A model generated the notes under the pieces. It was not told where the DNA came from. It worked only from the letters and a program-made list of their open reading frames with translations, and did not search any database. Both the position numbers and the translations under genes were made by a program. 64,000 nt of DNA from Apiotrichum sp. Y4204 (Eukaryota > Basidiomycota > Tremellomycetes > Trichosporonales > Trichosporonaceae): positions 203,685-267,684 of the forward strand of contig JAMYHL010000055.1 of NCBI GenBank assembly GCA_025531455.1, given 5' to 3'. How positions within the stretch are numbered: position 1 is the first letter of the stretch; every line of letters starts with the position of its first letter. Positions 12,481 to 24,886 of the stretch are shown in pieces.

Positions 12481-15300
12481 GGCGATGTTGGTAAAAAGGG
12501 CGTGTAGTGAAGAAATGGGCGATGCAGCGGCCTGAGGAAGGTATGGGATGAAAAGAGGGACGCGGACTTGGGCGGAGGCGATGGGAAACGACTCAGAACT
12601 GGGTTGGAGGGCGTTATGGGGATTACTCGAGTTGTGGGATGAGTCCTGGCGCTGAGCAATGGAATCGACTGCCGTCGGTGTCGCGTTGAGGACTAGAGAT
12701 GCCGAGTCACGCCAAGTCAGAGTAGTTCATTGTGGCGAGAACGTGCCCATAAACCCGAGCGACGTATCCTGAGCTGTGGGAACGGGGGGCCAGCTGGGTC
12801 AAGAGCATATTGCGGACCAGGGGAGTTCAGACGCCTGGCCAGTCATCTTGTTGATTTCGCACCAACGTGTGCAGTACCGAGTGAGGATGGTGTGAAGCCA
12901 AGTGCGATTAAGCATGTTGTAGCTTATCCAGTTTGCCGATCGGCGTTCCAGGTCTGTGTGTGGCACTTGTACTGTACTGGGATTCAAACTAGATGAATCA
13001 GCATACGGCGCACGCGAGTCTGAACATCGCGCATCGCGGACACGATCATCGAGCTGGGCACGCATCGGAAGCCTAATACTGCGAAGAACGATGAGCACAC
13101 ACAGGGCTTATCGTCCACTGTCGGTCCACACTTCACTTCGTTCAACACTGTTCTCGGCCACAAACTCTGTCACACCCTCCCAGTCAGCCCACCTGGCAGC
13201 CGCGGCTCTTCCACGATAGCAAGTAAATCGCGTTGATCGCCTAGAGGAACAGAGAAGTTGATTCGCAATGTGTGCGATTGACCGGACGAAGCGCGCTGGC
13301 GCGATTACCGAGGCGCCAGAATTCAAGCGCCCATACAGCAAAAAAAACGTTTGTCTTCGAAAGCGAGGACTGACTGGTCTCAGCGGATATCACCAGCGTT
13401 CTCGGCATCATTGACACCTTACCGCGGAACACTCTCGAGGGCTTAACTGCCGTGCTGAACGTGGGGAGATGGGATGGCTGTCGAGAAGAGGGATCGAGCT
13501 CGATCAATGTCAATAGAGCCTCCACTCCCACCGGAGGTCCTTATCGATGATCGCAACCTTAAGCGCGACACACGTTGGCCTGGCATCGCTCGCACCCGGC
13601 CCAACCACTGCCACATCCTCTCGCCAAGGATTTGTCCTCCTAAGTCGGCACCCAGCAGGAGTTAGCTTGTCAACATGAGTCGCAAGGAGCAAAGCACCCT
13701 TAATTCCAGCTCTGTCCCCAACCGTTATCGCACCGCACACTCGGGGACAGATTGCGATCACGGGCGATTCAACATCGCCCATTAAATAGAGCGCCGTGGA
13801 AGATCGTTTTCTTGCGCAATTGACCTGTTGGTCATTGACGCGTGTCCAGACTTGGCAAACGCAAAGGCCAAGTTTCATGGTGATATGGACGCGCGGGTCC
13901 CCGGAACATGTGTCACCGCCAAGCTGACGAGATGGCACGGCCGTGCATGTGCGGCCCTGTTGGCTGATTTCTGGAGAACGTGAGCAACAACGAGCGTCGA
14001 CGTCCATATTCCAAGGTCCGAGATGCGCGTGCCCGGATTTTGATTCAGACACGGGCGCTGGGGCCACAAGGTCGCCTGCCCACCTGTTCCCACTGTAGAT
14101 CACCGATCTCGCGACTGATTTCTGCCGATGACCGGATAAAGTACTGATGACGCCGCCTAGACCGCAGATGTATCAATATCCTGCCAAGCGAGCTGGCGGC
14201 AGAGCCGGCTGAGGGCCCAGCCTCGCGTGCCTTCAGCTAGCCGCTGCACGTTTCGTTTGTCTCGCAGTTCCAGAATCCTTGGCGCAAGCCTTTACCCCAA
14301 ACAGTGGCCTAGTGGCCCCACAAATGTTCCGTGTCTAGCATTCCGACGCCCAGCTTCCCCACACTTTCGTGTGCGGCTATGGCCGGGGTAAACAGTGGCA
14401 AGCAGGCGGCATTGAGCCTGCGGCCAGAGGGTCACAAAAGCAGCTGATCCAGATTAGCGCCAAGGTATCAGATGCCAAGCCACGACAACCGACCGCGGCA
14501 TCCCGTACCTTCTGACGATCCCGTAGTTGCGTGGAAGGCGAAGCGATCAGTGCATTGATGCATGATGCGTACCGCGGCCTGCCAAGCCTGAGGCTCGAGC
14601 TCCACGGTCTGTCAGGTCCCAGCAAATGGCGGCGATCGCGGCCCCGGGTCTTGTGATATTGTGTTCGCTGCGACGCGTGTCGTTGCTGGGTCCGGGCCCC
14701 GTTATAATCTAGCACTAACCCCGTCTCACAGATCTCCCTGATCGGATCAGAATACCAACGGTGATGGAGGTCCGATTTTTTCGGAGGTCGTCGCTGCGAT
14801 CACCATGTCCTTCAGCACCGACATACCCGACGCCAGCGTACCCGATGCCAACGTCCTTGACATACACAGGGGTAGCGCCGAAGCCCGTGCAGAAGGCTGG
14901 GCTCACGATCTTTGCCCGGTCCGGAAGCCTCCGTCGGCGTGTCTAAAATGGACCCTGTCGCGCAGCAGAACCAGACCCCACGTTGCCATGTCGTAATTGC
15001 TGGACCTCCACCGGGGGCTGATCGTGAACCCCCCATCGGAGGTAACGCCGCCCGCTGACGGCGTCGCGTCCACACTGCTGCGGACGGCGCCGGTTACATC
15101 GGCTACGTCGGCGCCGATATGCGATACGGCGGCGATAAGCCCCTACTTGCGCGATAAGAACGTGTGAGAGGGCGGCGGCGGCGCGGATAGCGTGATTGAT
15201 CGCTCGCGGACCATTTGCCAGCCCATGCGGCGCATCAGGCATGGTCCGAAGGGCTCAGGCGGCGTGCCGTTCGGCATCTCCCGGAGGTGGGGAGGGGCGC
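12481..15300. other. Gene-free stretch
   Basis: About 2.8 kb with only short open frames and no recognisable motif. A weak resemblance between sequences near 14830 (minus strand) and 15100 (plus strand), both reading GYVGA, could be decayed coding sequence or chance. Confidence 0.45.
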
Positions 15301-15352
15301 GGACCGGCGGCGAACTGGCGCCGGTGGCGTGCCTGCCGAGTCGTTAAAACTT

Positions 15353-16226
15353 CTTGGCATTTTTTCCTGGGACTTGGCAGCTTTGGCAGAATGTGGATTT
15401 TCCCGTTCCACTTTCAAGTTCCACGACTGCTACTGCCAGGTATTTTCCGACGTGAAGCCGTTTCATTCCTAGAACATCTCCGACACCATCTAACATATGC
15501 GTATCGCACATCGTCGCCGACACACATACAACGGAGGTGCCACAAATCAGAATGTAGAGACCATGATCACGTTGCAGACACTTTTTCCCTTCGTGGAGCA
15601 ACAGTCCAGGACATCGAATTGACGTCATTCATCTTTTGTTGTCGAAAAACCTTGGGTCTCCTTCCTTGTCTGTTTACGCCCTACTGACAGGCCAACCGCC
15701 AGCTAAACCCGCAAATCCACGTTTGCTGTTTTTTTTTTTTTTTTGCCTGCCCGCCACACCAGCAGTAGCCGGCCTCGGCCTCGGAGCCTCAGGCGGCGCG
15801 CCTCGGACGTCGCCCGATAGCTCTGCACTCAGGGACAGGCTCCGAGATTAGGGGCACTGACCTCCCTGTACGATGCCAAGACACGCCAAGCCCCACGATA
15901 CCCAGTACGGCCTGATGATACCACATTTGTTATCGGCAGCCGTTGCAAGGCAGAGGACCCACCCACGTTGGTGCCAGGTACAAGCGCTGGGGCTCTGGTA
16001 CGTTGCGATGTTGAATCGTTGGCGTTGTGTCATCTTGGCGTCATTCTTGGCATTTCCGCCTGGTCCAGCACTGGTAGGCGGGACATGTGGATGAGCAACA
16101 GACAAGGCACCTGACGCACGTCAGGCGCCCAAGGGGCTGCCACTGTCCGCCGAGACTGGCGCGAACGGCGGCGGGCAGGGCCGGCAGAATTTCTGGATAA
16201 GCTCCTCCTCCATCGCTGGACCTGGC
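15353..16226. promoter_or_regulatory. Cluster of GCCARG (PacC/Rim101-type) motifs upstream of the ENA ATPase
   Basis: GCCARG or its complement occurs at 15353, 15373, 15435, 15875, 15885, 15973, 16034, 16046 and 16221, far more than the roughly one copy expected by chance in about 870 bp. GCCARG is the known core of PacC/Rim101 sites. ENA ATPase genes are classic targets of this alkaline-pH regulator in fungi. Binding here is inference. Confidence 0.45.
15729..15744. repeat. Run of 16 T
   Basis: Homopolymer within the upstream region of the ENA ATPase. Poly(dA:dT) tracts of this length exclude nucleosomes and are usual in fungal promoters. Confidence 0.8.
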
Positions 16227-16290
16227 GGTGAGCGGGCGCCATGACAGGCAACGGCGTTCGTCGGAGCAACCTTTCGTGTGAGATGCTTCA

Positions 16291-16298
16291 TATATAAG
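16291..16298 (+). promoter_or_regulatory. TATA box of the ENA ATPase gene
   Basis: TATATAAG, 193 bp before the ATG at 16491, followed by a C/T- and A-rich leader without an obvious intron. Supported by sequence and position. Confidence 0.6.
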
Positions 16299-16490
16299 AA
16301 CTCTGGTGCGGGGGAACTCAGTTCCCCATCCGTGTTCGACCTTCATCTCCATTTCCGACAACTTGTTTCTTGTTGTCTGGCCCTCATTCCAGACACAGCA
16401 CACCGTAAATGGTATCTTGACTCATTAGCGTCCCCTATCTAGTACCGAAACAACCCCCGTAACAACCACACCAACTCCCCGCCACATACG

Positions 16491-19400
16491 ATGACTTCTC
16501 CCTCCGAGAAGGGCAACAAGCAGGACTACGATAATCTCGCCCGCAATGGCACCGAATCAACTCTAAGCAAGGAGCACGCCTCCGGCGGCGGCGGCGGCGG
16601 CAAGCAATATGGCGCTCTCAACTTTGCCGCCCACACTGCCTCGCCTGCCAAGGTTCTCGAAGCCCTCAACGTTGCCGACTCCACCCGGGGTCTGAGCGAC
16701 GAAGAAGCCGCTCGCCGTCTTGAGCAATATGGCCCTAACCGCCTCAAGCCGCCCCCCAAACCCAGCCTGTTCAAGATTTGTATGCGCCAGGTTGCAAATG
16801 CAATGACCCTCGTTCTCAGTGAGTACCAAACGGTGTGGAGCGGGTTCGTTCCTGGAGTTGCATCACTACCTGAACCCACTGCCACGCACCAAAAATAAAA
16901 AAATTGGTGGGGTGGTGATACACTCCGGGATAATCATCTCTACGGAATGCCCGTGCCAGGAGGCCACGCCTCGCCCAGAACGATCCGAGCGCCATCGCGC
17001 TCGGAAGACCATGGCGTCTGTGCATTCTTGGCACTCTCTTGGACCGTACCACACACAAAAACACCTCAAACAAAGATGCAATGCTGACTCGGCAGTCGCC
17101 GCCATGGCCGTTTCGTTTGGTACCCTCGACTGGATCTCTGGTGGTGTCATTGCTGCCCTCGTTATCCTCAACGTCGTCGTCGGCACCTACACCGAGTGGG
17201 AGGCTGAGAAGACTGTCGCCTCTCTTGAGAGTGTCGGCGCTCCCCAGGCCACCGTCGTCCGTCACAATGCAACCCAGACCGTCACTAAGACGATCCCCGT
17301 TGACGAGGTCGTGCCTGGTGACATTATCCTTCTGAAGAACGGTGACATTGTTCCTGCCGATGGACGTATCCTCGAGGGTATGTCCAACCTTGAGATCGAC
17401 GAGGCTTTCCTTACCGGCGAGTCCCTTCCTGTTTTGAAGCAGGTCGAGGCCATCGAGGAGGAGAACTGCCCTGTCGGTGACCGTCTCTCCATGGTCTTCT
17501 CAGGCGCTCAGGTGACCAAGGGTCGCGGCTTTGCCGTCGTTACCCAGACCGCCATGGACACTGAGATTGGAAAAATCGCCGACGCCCTTCAGAACAAGGC
17601 TGAGCGCACCGAGACTGGATTCCAGGCTTTCTGGTACAAGTGCAAGTGCGCTCTCGGTCTTGCCGACACGACTCCCCTCCAGATCAAGCTCAACTCTCTT
17701 GCCTACACTCTTCTTGGCGCCGCCATTGTCATTGCCATCATTGTCGTTGCCTCCACCGGCTTCAACAATGTGCCCATGTCTATTGCCACCTATGCCGTCG
17801 CCGCCGCCGTGTCCATTCTTCCCGCCTCGCTCATCGCCGTCGTCTCCCTGACCCTCGCCCGTGCGTCCACCGACCTTGCTAAGCGCAACGCGCTCGTCCG
17901 CCGTATGGACGCCATTGAGGCTCTTGCTGCTGTCGACAACGTCTGCTCTGACAAGACTGGTACCCTTACCGTTGGTCGTATGGTTGTCAAGAAGGTCTGG
18001 ATCCCCTCCCTCGACCCTCGTGACAACGAGCACGCTCCGACCGACACCCAGAACGGACAGACCTACTCGCTCGAGACCGGCTCCGACCCCTTCTACCCTC
18101 GTGGTGACGTTTACGTTGACCCCAACCCTCTTATCCCCAGCGGCACTCTCGACCTCAACAACCAGCGTCCCACCGGCTCCGACGACGACAACTACGTCGA
18201 CATCACCCGCATGGAGGGTGGTCTCAAGGAGCTCGTCCTTTGCACTTCGCTCTGCAACCAGGCTACTCTTACTCGCCCCACTGGAGACGAGGGCTGGGAG
18301 GCCAACGGTGACCCCACCGAGGTCGCTCTCCAGGTCGCTGCCCACAAGTTTGGTTTTGGCAAGCCTCACCTCACCCACAAGCACCACAAGCCTAAGGAGG
18401 TTGCCGGCGGCGCCGGCGGTCAGCCCCTTCAGCCTGTCACTTCTCGCCGCTCGTCGATCATCCACCGTGAGCCTGCCAACGGTCACTACGAACAGCTTGT
18501 CGAGCACCCCTTCGACTCCACCGTCAAGCGCATGTCTATTGCATACACCTTCTTCCCTTCGGGCGAGTCTGGTGAGGCCGCCAAGCCTCAGATTATCTGC
18601 TTCATGAAGGGTGCCGTCGAGCGTGTCCTTGACCGCTGCTCCAAGGTCCAAAACCTGCCCCTCACTCCCGAGCGCACCCAGGAGATCATGGCCAAGGTCG
18701 ACGCCCTCGCCTCTTACGGTCTCCGTGTTCTGGCCCTCTGTGGAAAGTACGAGCGCTTCGAGAACAGCGAGGCTCTCAAGAAGCTCCCCCGTGACGAGTT
18801 TGAGAAGGACTTTAGCTTCCTTGGTCTCGCTGGTATCTTCGACCCGCCCCGTAAGGAGTCTGCTGGTGCCGTCGCCGACTGTTGGCGTGCTGGTATCACT
18901 CCCCGCATGCTTACCGGTGACCACCCCGCTACTGCTACTGCCATTGCCCTCCAGATCGGTATCCTTGAGCGCTCTTACGCCAAGGACTCTGTCATGACCG
19001 GTCAGCAGTTCGACGCCCTGACAAACGAGCAGGTTGATGCTCTCGAGGACCTTCCTCTTGTCGTCGCTCGTTGCGCTCCCGAAACCAAGGTCCGCATGGT
19101 TGACGCCATCCACCGTCGTAAGCAGGCTACTGTCATGACTGGTGACGGTGTCAACGACTCGCCTGCCCTCAAGCGCGCCGATGTCGGTGTCGCCATGGGT
19201 ACCGGATCCGATGTTGCCAAGCAGGCCGCCCGTATCGTTCTTACGGACGACAACTTCGCCTCGGCCATTCGTGCTATCCGCAAGGGCCGTTCCGTCTTCA
19301 AGAACCTTGCCAAGTTCCTCCTCTACCTTCTCTCTGGTAACCTGGCTGAAATCATTGTTCTGCTCATTGGTCTCGCTTTCAAGGACCGTCTTGGCCAGTC

Positions 19401-20094
19401 CGTGTTCCCCCTGTCGCCTGTCGCTGCCCTCTGGATCAACACCCTCGCTGCTGGTCCTCCGGCTCTTGCTCTTGGTCTTGAGCCCACTGCGCCCGACGCC
19501 ATGGAGCTTCCCCCTACCGACTTCCGCTACATCTTCACTCTGGAGTTCTACATCGACCTTGTCTTCTACGGTTTCCTCATGGGTGCCCTCGCTCTGATCA
19601 ACTTTGTTATCGTTCTTTACGGTTACTTCGAGCCCCGTATCCCCAACGACCGCAACATTCTTGGCGAGTTCTGCAACAAGCACCACGGCGAAGACCTCGG
19701 CAAGACGCTCTGCTACCCCGTCTTCCAGGCTCGTTCCGCATGCTACGCCACTCTCGTCATCATCCTCATGATTCACGCGCTCGAGTGCAAGCACATGTAC
19801 CGTGGTCTTGCCCAGATCAACCTCCGTGACAACAAGGTTCTTCTCTGGTGTGTGGTCGTCCTCATCCTCTCGACCTTCCCCATCGTCTACATCCCCGTCA
19901 TCAACGACCGCGTCTTCTTCATCGGCGGCCTCAAGTGGGAGTGGGGAATCGTCTTCGGCATGATCTTCGTCTACCTCGCCTGCACGGAATTCTACAAGTG
20001 GATGAAGCGTATCTGGGCGCGCAGGCACGAGCGCAAGGCCGCCCACCCCGTCTCTGACAAGACTCTCAAGATCGAGAACACCATCCCGGTCTAA
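16491..20094 (+). CDS. ENA1: ENA-type (P-type IID) Na+/K+-exporting ATPase
   Basis: Plasma-membrane pump that exports Na+ (and K+) at the cost of ATP, important at high salt or alkaline pH. Two exons (16491-16818 and 17096-20094) give 1108 residues. The joint reads MTLVLIAAMAVSFGTLDW, restoring the first membrane helices. Hallmarks are the actuator motif TGESLPV, the phosphorylation site SDKTGTLTVGRMVVKKVW, the nucleotide-domain FMKGAVERVL, and the hinge MTGDGVNDSPALKRADVG. Membrane helix 4 carries SILPASLIAVVSLTLA. Hydrophobic segments at both ends match the usual ten-helix layout. Length and the VGRMVVKKVW context favour the ENA group over SERCA or PMR1. The intron (277 nt) is much longer than others in the window. 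Codon use is strongly biased to C-ending codons, suggesting high expression. That bias also creates a long antisense open frame, which is not a gene. Confidence 0.95.
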
Positions 20095-21443
20095 GCGTCT
20101 TGCATGCGGCGCAGCAGCCACCCACACTGCTCCGCCTTGTAACTCATCACCAAAACTGTCGTCTGGCGTGGATCTTGCGATCGCTTCATTGCGGCCTCGC
20201 ATGCTCATGGCTAGACCATATACATCTACACTAGTTTCGGCTCTTTGGATTTCTCGCAATCAAACAAAATTAATCTTAGGAACTCTGTCAGCAATCAATA
20301 TATACATACATCTCGTCAATCATCATTACCATCAAGCATGATAGCCCCAGTTTCTGCTTAGTTCGAAATTGGCTAGGTTGTAGCCCATCGGTCTCCAGCT
20401 CGCGCTGCGTAGACTAGAAGGAAAACTTTTGTAGCGCGTAAGCAATGCAGAAAATAAAAAAAATCTACTTTCCGTCGCAGTCTCGTCAGACGCCGTGTGA
20501 ACACTCCAAGTTGTCTTCACTCTTGCCGCACACTGACAGCGAGAGCCACTGTGCTGTGGTCTGGTTGGTCCCAGCTGTCAAGATACATCACACCCATCTT
20601 GGTTTGGAAACAGCAGGTGAATGCAGCCAATTCAACATTGTCCCGACTCGGGGGAACTAACCACTGCCAAACGCTTGAGGACCTGTGAAATCTCTCTCAC
20701 CGCTCGATATACAAGTCCAGTCCGATCCCACAGTCTCCCCTCAGACTGGGGGCTCCTTATGGGACGAAATGTCGAGTCGTGTCGCATTTTCTTCCCTATT
20801 GTGTGGCGAGATGACGCCGCCAACAGCATCTTCAGCATGTTAGACATGTCCATCGGGCGCGTTTTCCGTCCCTCTACCTCGTGACATCGTAGCAGCTTTA
20901 TTCCTCGTAGCGTCGATACCGTATGCAAGCATTTATGCCCAATATAAGGTTTTGTCGATTGGAGTACGACACCGGCGTACCAGACGTTGGGCGCGTATGG
21001 AGTCTGACCGACAGCCGACATGTCGGGCACGATGCCTCTATCCTGAACACGAGCACACATTCTTCCCTCCGTAGTTCGCCCTCAATTCGGGAAGGCGACA
21101 ATCGTTTGTTCCTCACGGGTGGAGTCTACCTATCGATGGGAAGCGCGTTTTACGAGACGTAGAGGGCATGGGAAAGGCTCGAGGTTGGCTGATTCTCGAA
21201 ATGGGCTGGATCATCGACTCGGAGCCTATTCTTAGGGGTATCAGCATAGCTGCGCGTGACTCTAGCCTGGCTGCCCACAAATAATGAACGGACCCCTGAA
21301 GTGCGCCAGGTAAAGTAAAGTATCAACACGAGCCTGATTCCCAAAAGTAATGTGGTTAATATCGTCAGTCTCTTGGTGTCAGTATCGCAAGCCCCCGGCC
21401 AGCTAAGAAGAGAGGCTACTCGTATCGCAATACACTATATCTA
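20095..21443. other. Intergenic stretch, no gene seen
   Basis: Between the convergent ENA ATPase (+) and bL35m (-) genes. It should hold both 3' UTRs. The longest open frames show no family motif. Confidence 0.5.
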
Positions 21444-21977
21444 TCATGCGCGACCGGGCAACAACCTGCGGAGCGTCTTGGACTGGAGTCCGTCAGTACA
21501 CCGCCTTTGCACCGTCACGTACCTGGGCCTTGTTGGCGTACACGGTTTGCGCGAGGCGGTTGATGCGCGATGCGGAGAAGCCGGTGTTCAGGTGCTGCTT
21601 TCCTGCCTGGGCGCGCTTGAACTGTCGCGTTAGTATCTAAAGAAGCGAGAAGGTGGTTGCGCAGGGAGATCGGAGAGGCAGGTAGGACGTAGGCATTCTA
21701 AGATGGGGCCATGGCGGACAACCTGCTGAAGGAGGTATGAACTAGCAATACCATTGCGCCCATATCAAACGCCTACCTCCCCCGCTTTACGCCTCTCGCG
21801 AGCTACTTCGAACACGACGCGAGCACTCACAAGACCGCCAGCAGTGACACGGAAGCGCTTCTTGGCGCCCGAATGGCTCTTGAGCTTCTGCGCGACCGCA
21901 GACGTCGAGAACGCGCGCGAAGCCGTCGGTGCCGAGGCGCGCAGGAATCCGAGGCCGAGACCGAGCGAGGAGAGCAT
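21444..21977 (-). CDS. Mitochondrial large-subunit ribosomal protein bL35m
   Basis: Component of the mitochondrial ribosome, imported from the cytosol. Three exons (21831-21977, 21523-21621, 21444-21482) give 94 residues. The first 25 or so residues (MLSSLGLGLGFLRASAPTAS) form a presequence rich in Leu, Ser and Arg without acidic residues, as in mitochondrial targeting peptides. The mature part has the L35 signature KLKSHSGAKKRFRVTAGG. It continues FKRAQAGKQHLNTGFSASR and ends SKTLRRLLPGRA. The second intron was placed to join NKAQ to SKTLRRLLPGRA, after which a stop follows. The first intron is 209 nt. The protein is small, so identification rests on the SHSGAKKRF motif and basic composition, which are characteristic. 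Confidence 0.9.
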
Positions 21978-22288
21978 CGTGGGCGGCGAGTGTCGATGGT
22001 GTGGAGGTGAGTTGGGCCGAGTTGAGGTGGTCGAGGGAAAAGTCGGGATGGAGATGAGGGACAATGCCAAGCTCTCCCACGGTCGCCTCAAAAATAGGAA
22101 AAGCCCCCCAAGTTGAAAGTGAGTGCCAATCCCGAATCATGCCTTGTGGCGATCCCGCGATTTTGGCCAGCGCTTGTACGCGGATACACATCAGTACGAT
22201 CTTCATCTTGTTAAATGAACGGCCATACGTTTGGCAAATAATAAATTAATAAAGCGCGCAAGCATATCGCGGCATCTGGTTGTGCTAT

Positions 22289-22298
22289 AAAAAAAAAA
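22289..22298 (-). terminator. RNA polymerase III terminator of tRNA-Tyr
   Basis: Ten T on the minus strand, 26 nt past the 3' end of the tRNA-Tyr gene. Confidence 0.75.
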
Positions 22299-22323
22299 GG
22301 ACGCTGCGCTGACGCGCTTACGT

Positions 22324-22410
22324 TCTCCCAACCCTGATTCGAACAGGGGACCGACGGATTTGCTAGTTAACCATTACAGTCCGGCGCTCTACCAACTGAG
22401 CTATTGAGAG
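22324..22410 (-). tRNA. tRNA-Tyr (GTA) with a 14-nt intron
   Basis: On the minus strand the acceptor stem CTCTCAA pairs with TTGGGAG. The C1-G72 pair and A73 are the eukaryotic tyrosine identity elements. The D arm is GCTC-AGTTGGTA-GAGC and the T arm CCCTG-TTCGAAT-CAGGG. The anticodon loop CTGTAA carries GTA and is followed by a 14-nt intron, TGGTTAACTAGCAA, the same length and position as in yeast tRNA-Tyr genes. The mature length is 73 nt. One mismatch (C27-T43) closes the anticodon stem, so a slightly different register is possible. Confidence 0.93.
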
Positions 22411-22652
22411 GACTTAGAATCGAATTCTGGCTAGTCGGCCGCTGGACGCTTGCCGAGAGAGGCCAGGGATTTGCGGCTGTCATCGTCGTTGTCAATATGC
22501 TTCTCATGATCTCATGAAGCGAGAAGCATCGGATGACGCCGAACGTGCATGCGGCTTGCTTCGGGCCGACAACGCTGTTGCCCACCTAGACCTAGATGCC
22601 GACATGATAACGCAGCAATGCGCGTTGTCGTTCCACAACAACCACCACAACC
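22411..22652. promoter_or_regulatory. Short divergent spacer between tRNA-Tyr and the amidase gene
   Basis: 242 bp that must carry the amidase promoter and leader. No TATA box is obvious. The sequence just before the ATG is CA-rich (ACCACCACAACC), as in fungal leaders. Confidence 0.4.
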
Positions 22653-24367
22653 ATGTCTGCTACACTTGCGCCTAAGGAGCTCTCCCCCGACAACCCGGTG
22701 ACCGAGGCGTCGGTGGTTGACACGCTCGCCAAGCTAGACCTCTCACTGCCGTCCGACGAGGTCGAGCACTATACCTCGTTCCTCAAGGGGATCTGGGAGG
22801 TGTGGCACCGCGTTGATGGTATGGAGGACTATGTGCCCCGCGTGGACGAGAAGCGGTTCCCGCGAGAGGATGTGCACCGGCCCGAGGGGGACGCGAACCC
22901 TGCGAATGCGTGGGCGTGGAAGGTCAAGATCGAGGATAAGGAGAAGCGCGGAGGGATTTTGACAGGCAAGACGGTGTGTCTAAAAGTAAGTGAGAACTGA
23001 AAGATAAGGACACCGTTCCTATTACACGGCATCCTCTCCGTACCTGTACTGACAGAGAGGACAATGTGGTAGTCAAAGGCGTTCCATGTCTTCTGGGCAC
23101 GGACTTTATCAAAGACTGGACACCGGACACGGACGCGACGGTCGTGACGCGCATCCTCGAGGCAGGCGGCACGATCCTCGGCAAGGCAGTGTGCGAGAAT
23201 ATGTCACTGTGGGGCATGTCCGACAGCTCGAGCACGGGGGTGATGCACAACGTCTTTGCGGAAGGGTATTCGGCGGGTGGCTCGAGCTCGGGAACCGGCG
23301 TGCTCGTCGGCCGCGGAGACGTGGACCTTGGCATCGGCGGCGACCAGGCCGGCTCGATCCGCCTCCCGTCCAGCAAGAACGGACTGGTGGGTCTCAAGCC
23401 CACGTTCGGCCTGGTCCCGTACACTGGCATCGTCAGCCTTGAGCCGACAATTGACCATGTCGGGCCGATGACCCGAAACGTGCTGGATAACGCCCTTCTC
23501 CTCCAGGCCATTGCCGGCGCGGACGGCATCGACGACAGGCAGATGGCCGGATGTCCGCTGCGCGACGCCATTCCTGATTATCCGGCCCTCGCGAAGGAGA
23601 AGGATATCAAGGGCATCCGGATTGGACTCCTGACTGAAGGCTTCGACTGCCCGCTGCACGATGACCGGGTCAGTGCGCTGGTCACAGCTGCGGCACAGCG
23701 GTATGCAGAGCTCGGCGCGGTGGTGGAGCAGGTGTCCGTTCCGTTCCACCGTACCGCCCCCGATCTATGGGCCGTGATCGGGCGCTTTTCGGCAGCAGCA
23801 TCGATGAGCGGTCGTGGCTGTGGTCGCCGGCAACTGTTCCTCAACGACTTGACTTCCAAGATGCACCCGTTCACGCAGGAGCGTCTCCCAGACCTGTTTG
23901 TCGCGAACGCCAACACGCTCATTAACGGCATGTGGGGATGGGACCACATGCCGCCCACGCTGTTTGGCAAGGCGACCAACCTCGTCCGCAAGCTCAGAGA
24001 CGCGTACTATGCGGCCTTGGACAAATATGACCTCCTCATCATGCCGACTATTCCCTTCCTCCCGCAAAGCCTTCCACCCGCCGACGCGACACTGGTGCAG
24101 AAGATGTCCAAGGGTGTCGGGATGACGTCAAACACGGCGCCCTTTAATCTTGTGAGTTAGATGTCGCGAATCGTGCTCGGCGCTGAACCGCCACAGACTG
24201 GACTGCCGGCCATGTCGCTTCCTGTCGGTTTCCTCTCTTCCAGGGACGAGAAGGCCGCGATGCTGCCTGTCGGAATGCAGATCGTCGGCAAGTGGTATGA
24301 CGAGCCTACCATCTACCGTGCAGCGTACGCCTGGGAGCAGGCGTTTGACTGGAAGACCCAGAAGTAG
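22653..24367 (+). CDS. Amidase-signature family hydrolase
   Basis: Hydrolyses an amide bond; the substrate (acetamide, formamide or another small amide) cannot be told. Three exons (22653-22985, 23060-24151, 24197-24367) give 531 residues. The Ser-cisSer-Lys triad of the family is visible: Lys in TVCLKDNVVVKG at residue 111, Ser in YSAGGSSSGTG near 184, and the nucleophile in GGDQAGSIRLPSS near 209. The Gly/Ser-rich signature block continues KNGLVGLKPTFGLVPYTG. The C-terminal part TGLPAMSLPVGF and LPVGMQIVGKWYDE is also typical. There is no signal peptide, so it is probably cytosolic. The second intron joins NL to TGLPAMS in phase 0. It stands alone rather than in a cluster; the nearest genes are tRNA-Tyr and a UBA-like protein. 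Confidence 0.93.
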
Positions 24368-24886
24368 TCGCCAAGTGGGACGAGACTTAGTGGCTTGTCT
24401 AGATCTCTGCATAACATTCAAGTGATCACGAGGAAGTGTGAATGGTGGTGATAGCCGAGGCTGGTGGATCCGACTGGAACTCGGCGCTGACGTATTCGCT
24501 CATGCACTGCTCGATGGCAACCCACTATCTCGGTGCACGTGCTGGAGCTAATTGACCTTCGACCTGCTAGCAGTGACCGGCGCTGCCCGTCGTGTCGCTG
24601 TTGCGATTAACTCAGTCAAGGAACCGGTTCACTACATCGGGCGAGTTGGTTCCCACATATCAAACGCAATGAGCTCACGAGTCGGATAGTGGGCAAGGAT
24701 GCTTCACGACGGGTTCACAAGGCTGCTGCTATTCTTGTCTGGCCGTTCGTTCCAAACATTCGTGACATTGATTACTACAGACTACAACTTGCATTGATGG
24801 GACGCGGGTGATGGATTGATTACCGTGCTATGAGGGCCATGACCGATGCCGTATCCTTATCCTATTATTCCGGCCACAGATGATCA
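24368..24886. other. Convergent intergenic spacer
   Basis: Between the amidase (+) and the UBA-like gene (-); 3' UTRs only, no gene seen. Confidence 0.5.

Noticed and set aside
14750..15240. Possible decayed gene suggested by GYVGA-like peptides on both strands
   Set aside because: The similarity is short, on opposite strands, and interrupted by stops. No family match.
17500..20259. 919-codon open frame antisense to the ENA ATPase
   Set aside because: It mirrors the C-ending codon bias of the ATPase (no stops arise on the opposite strand). Its translation is low-complexity (Gly, Asp, Val, Leu-rich) with no domain.
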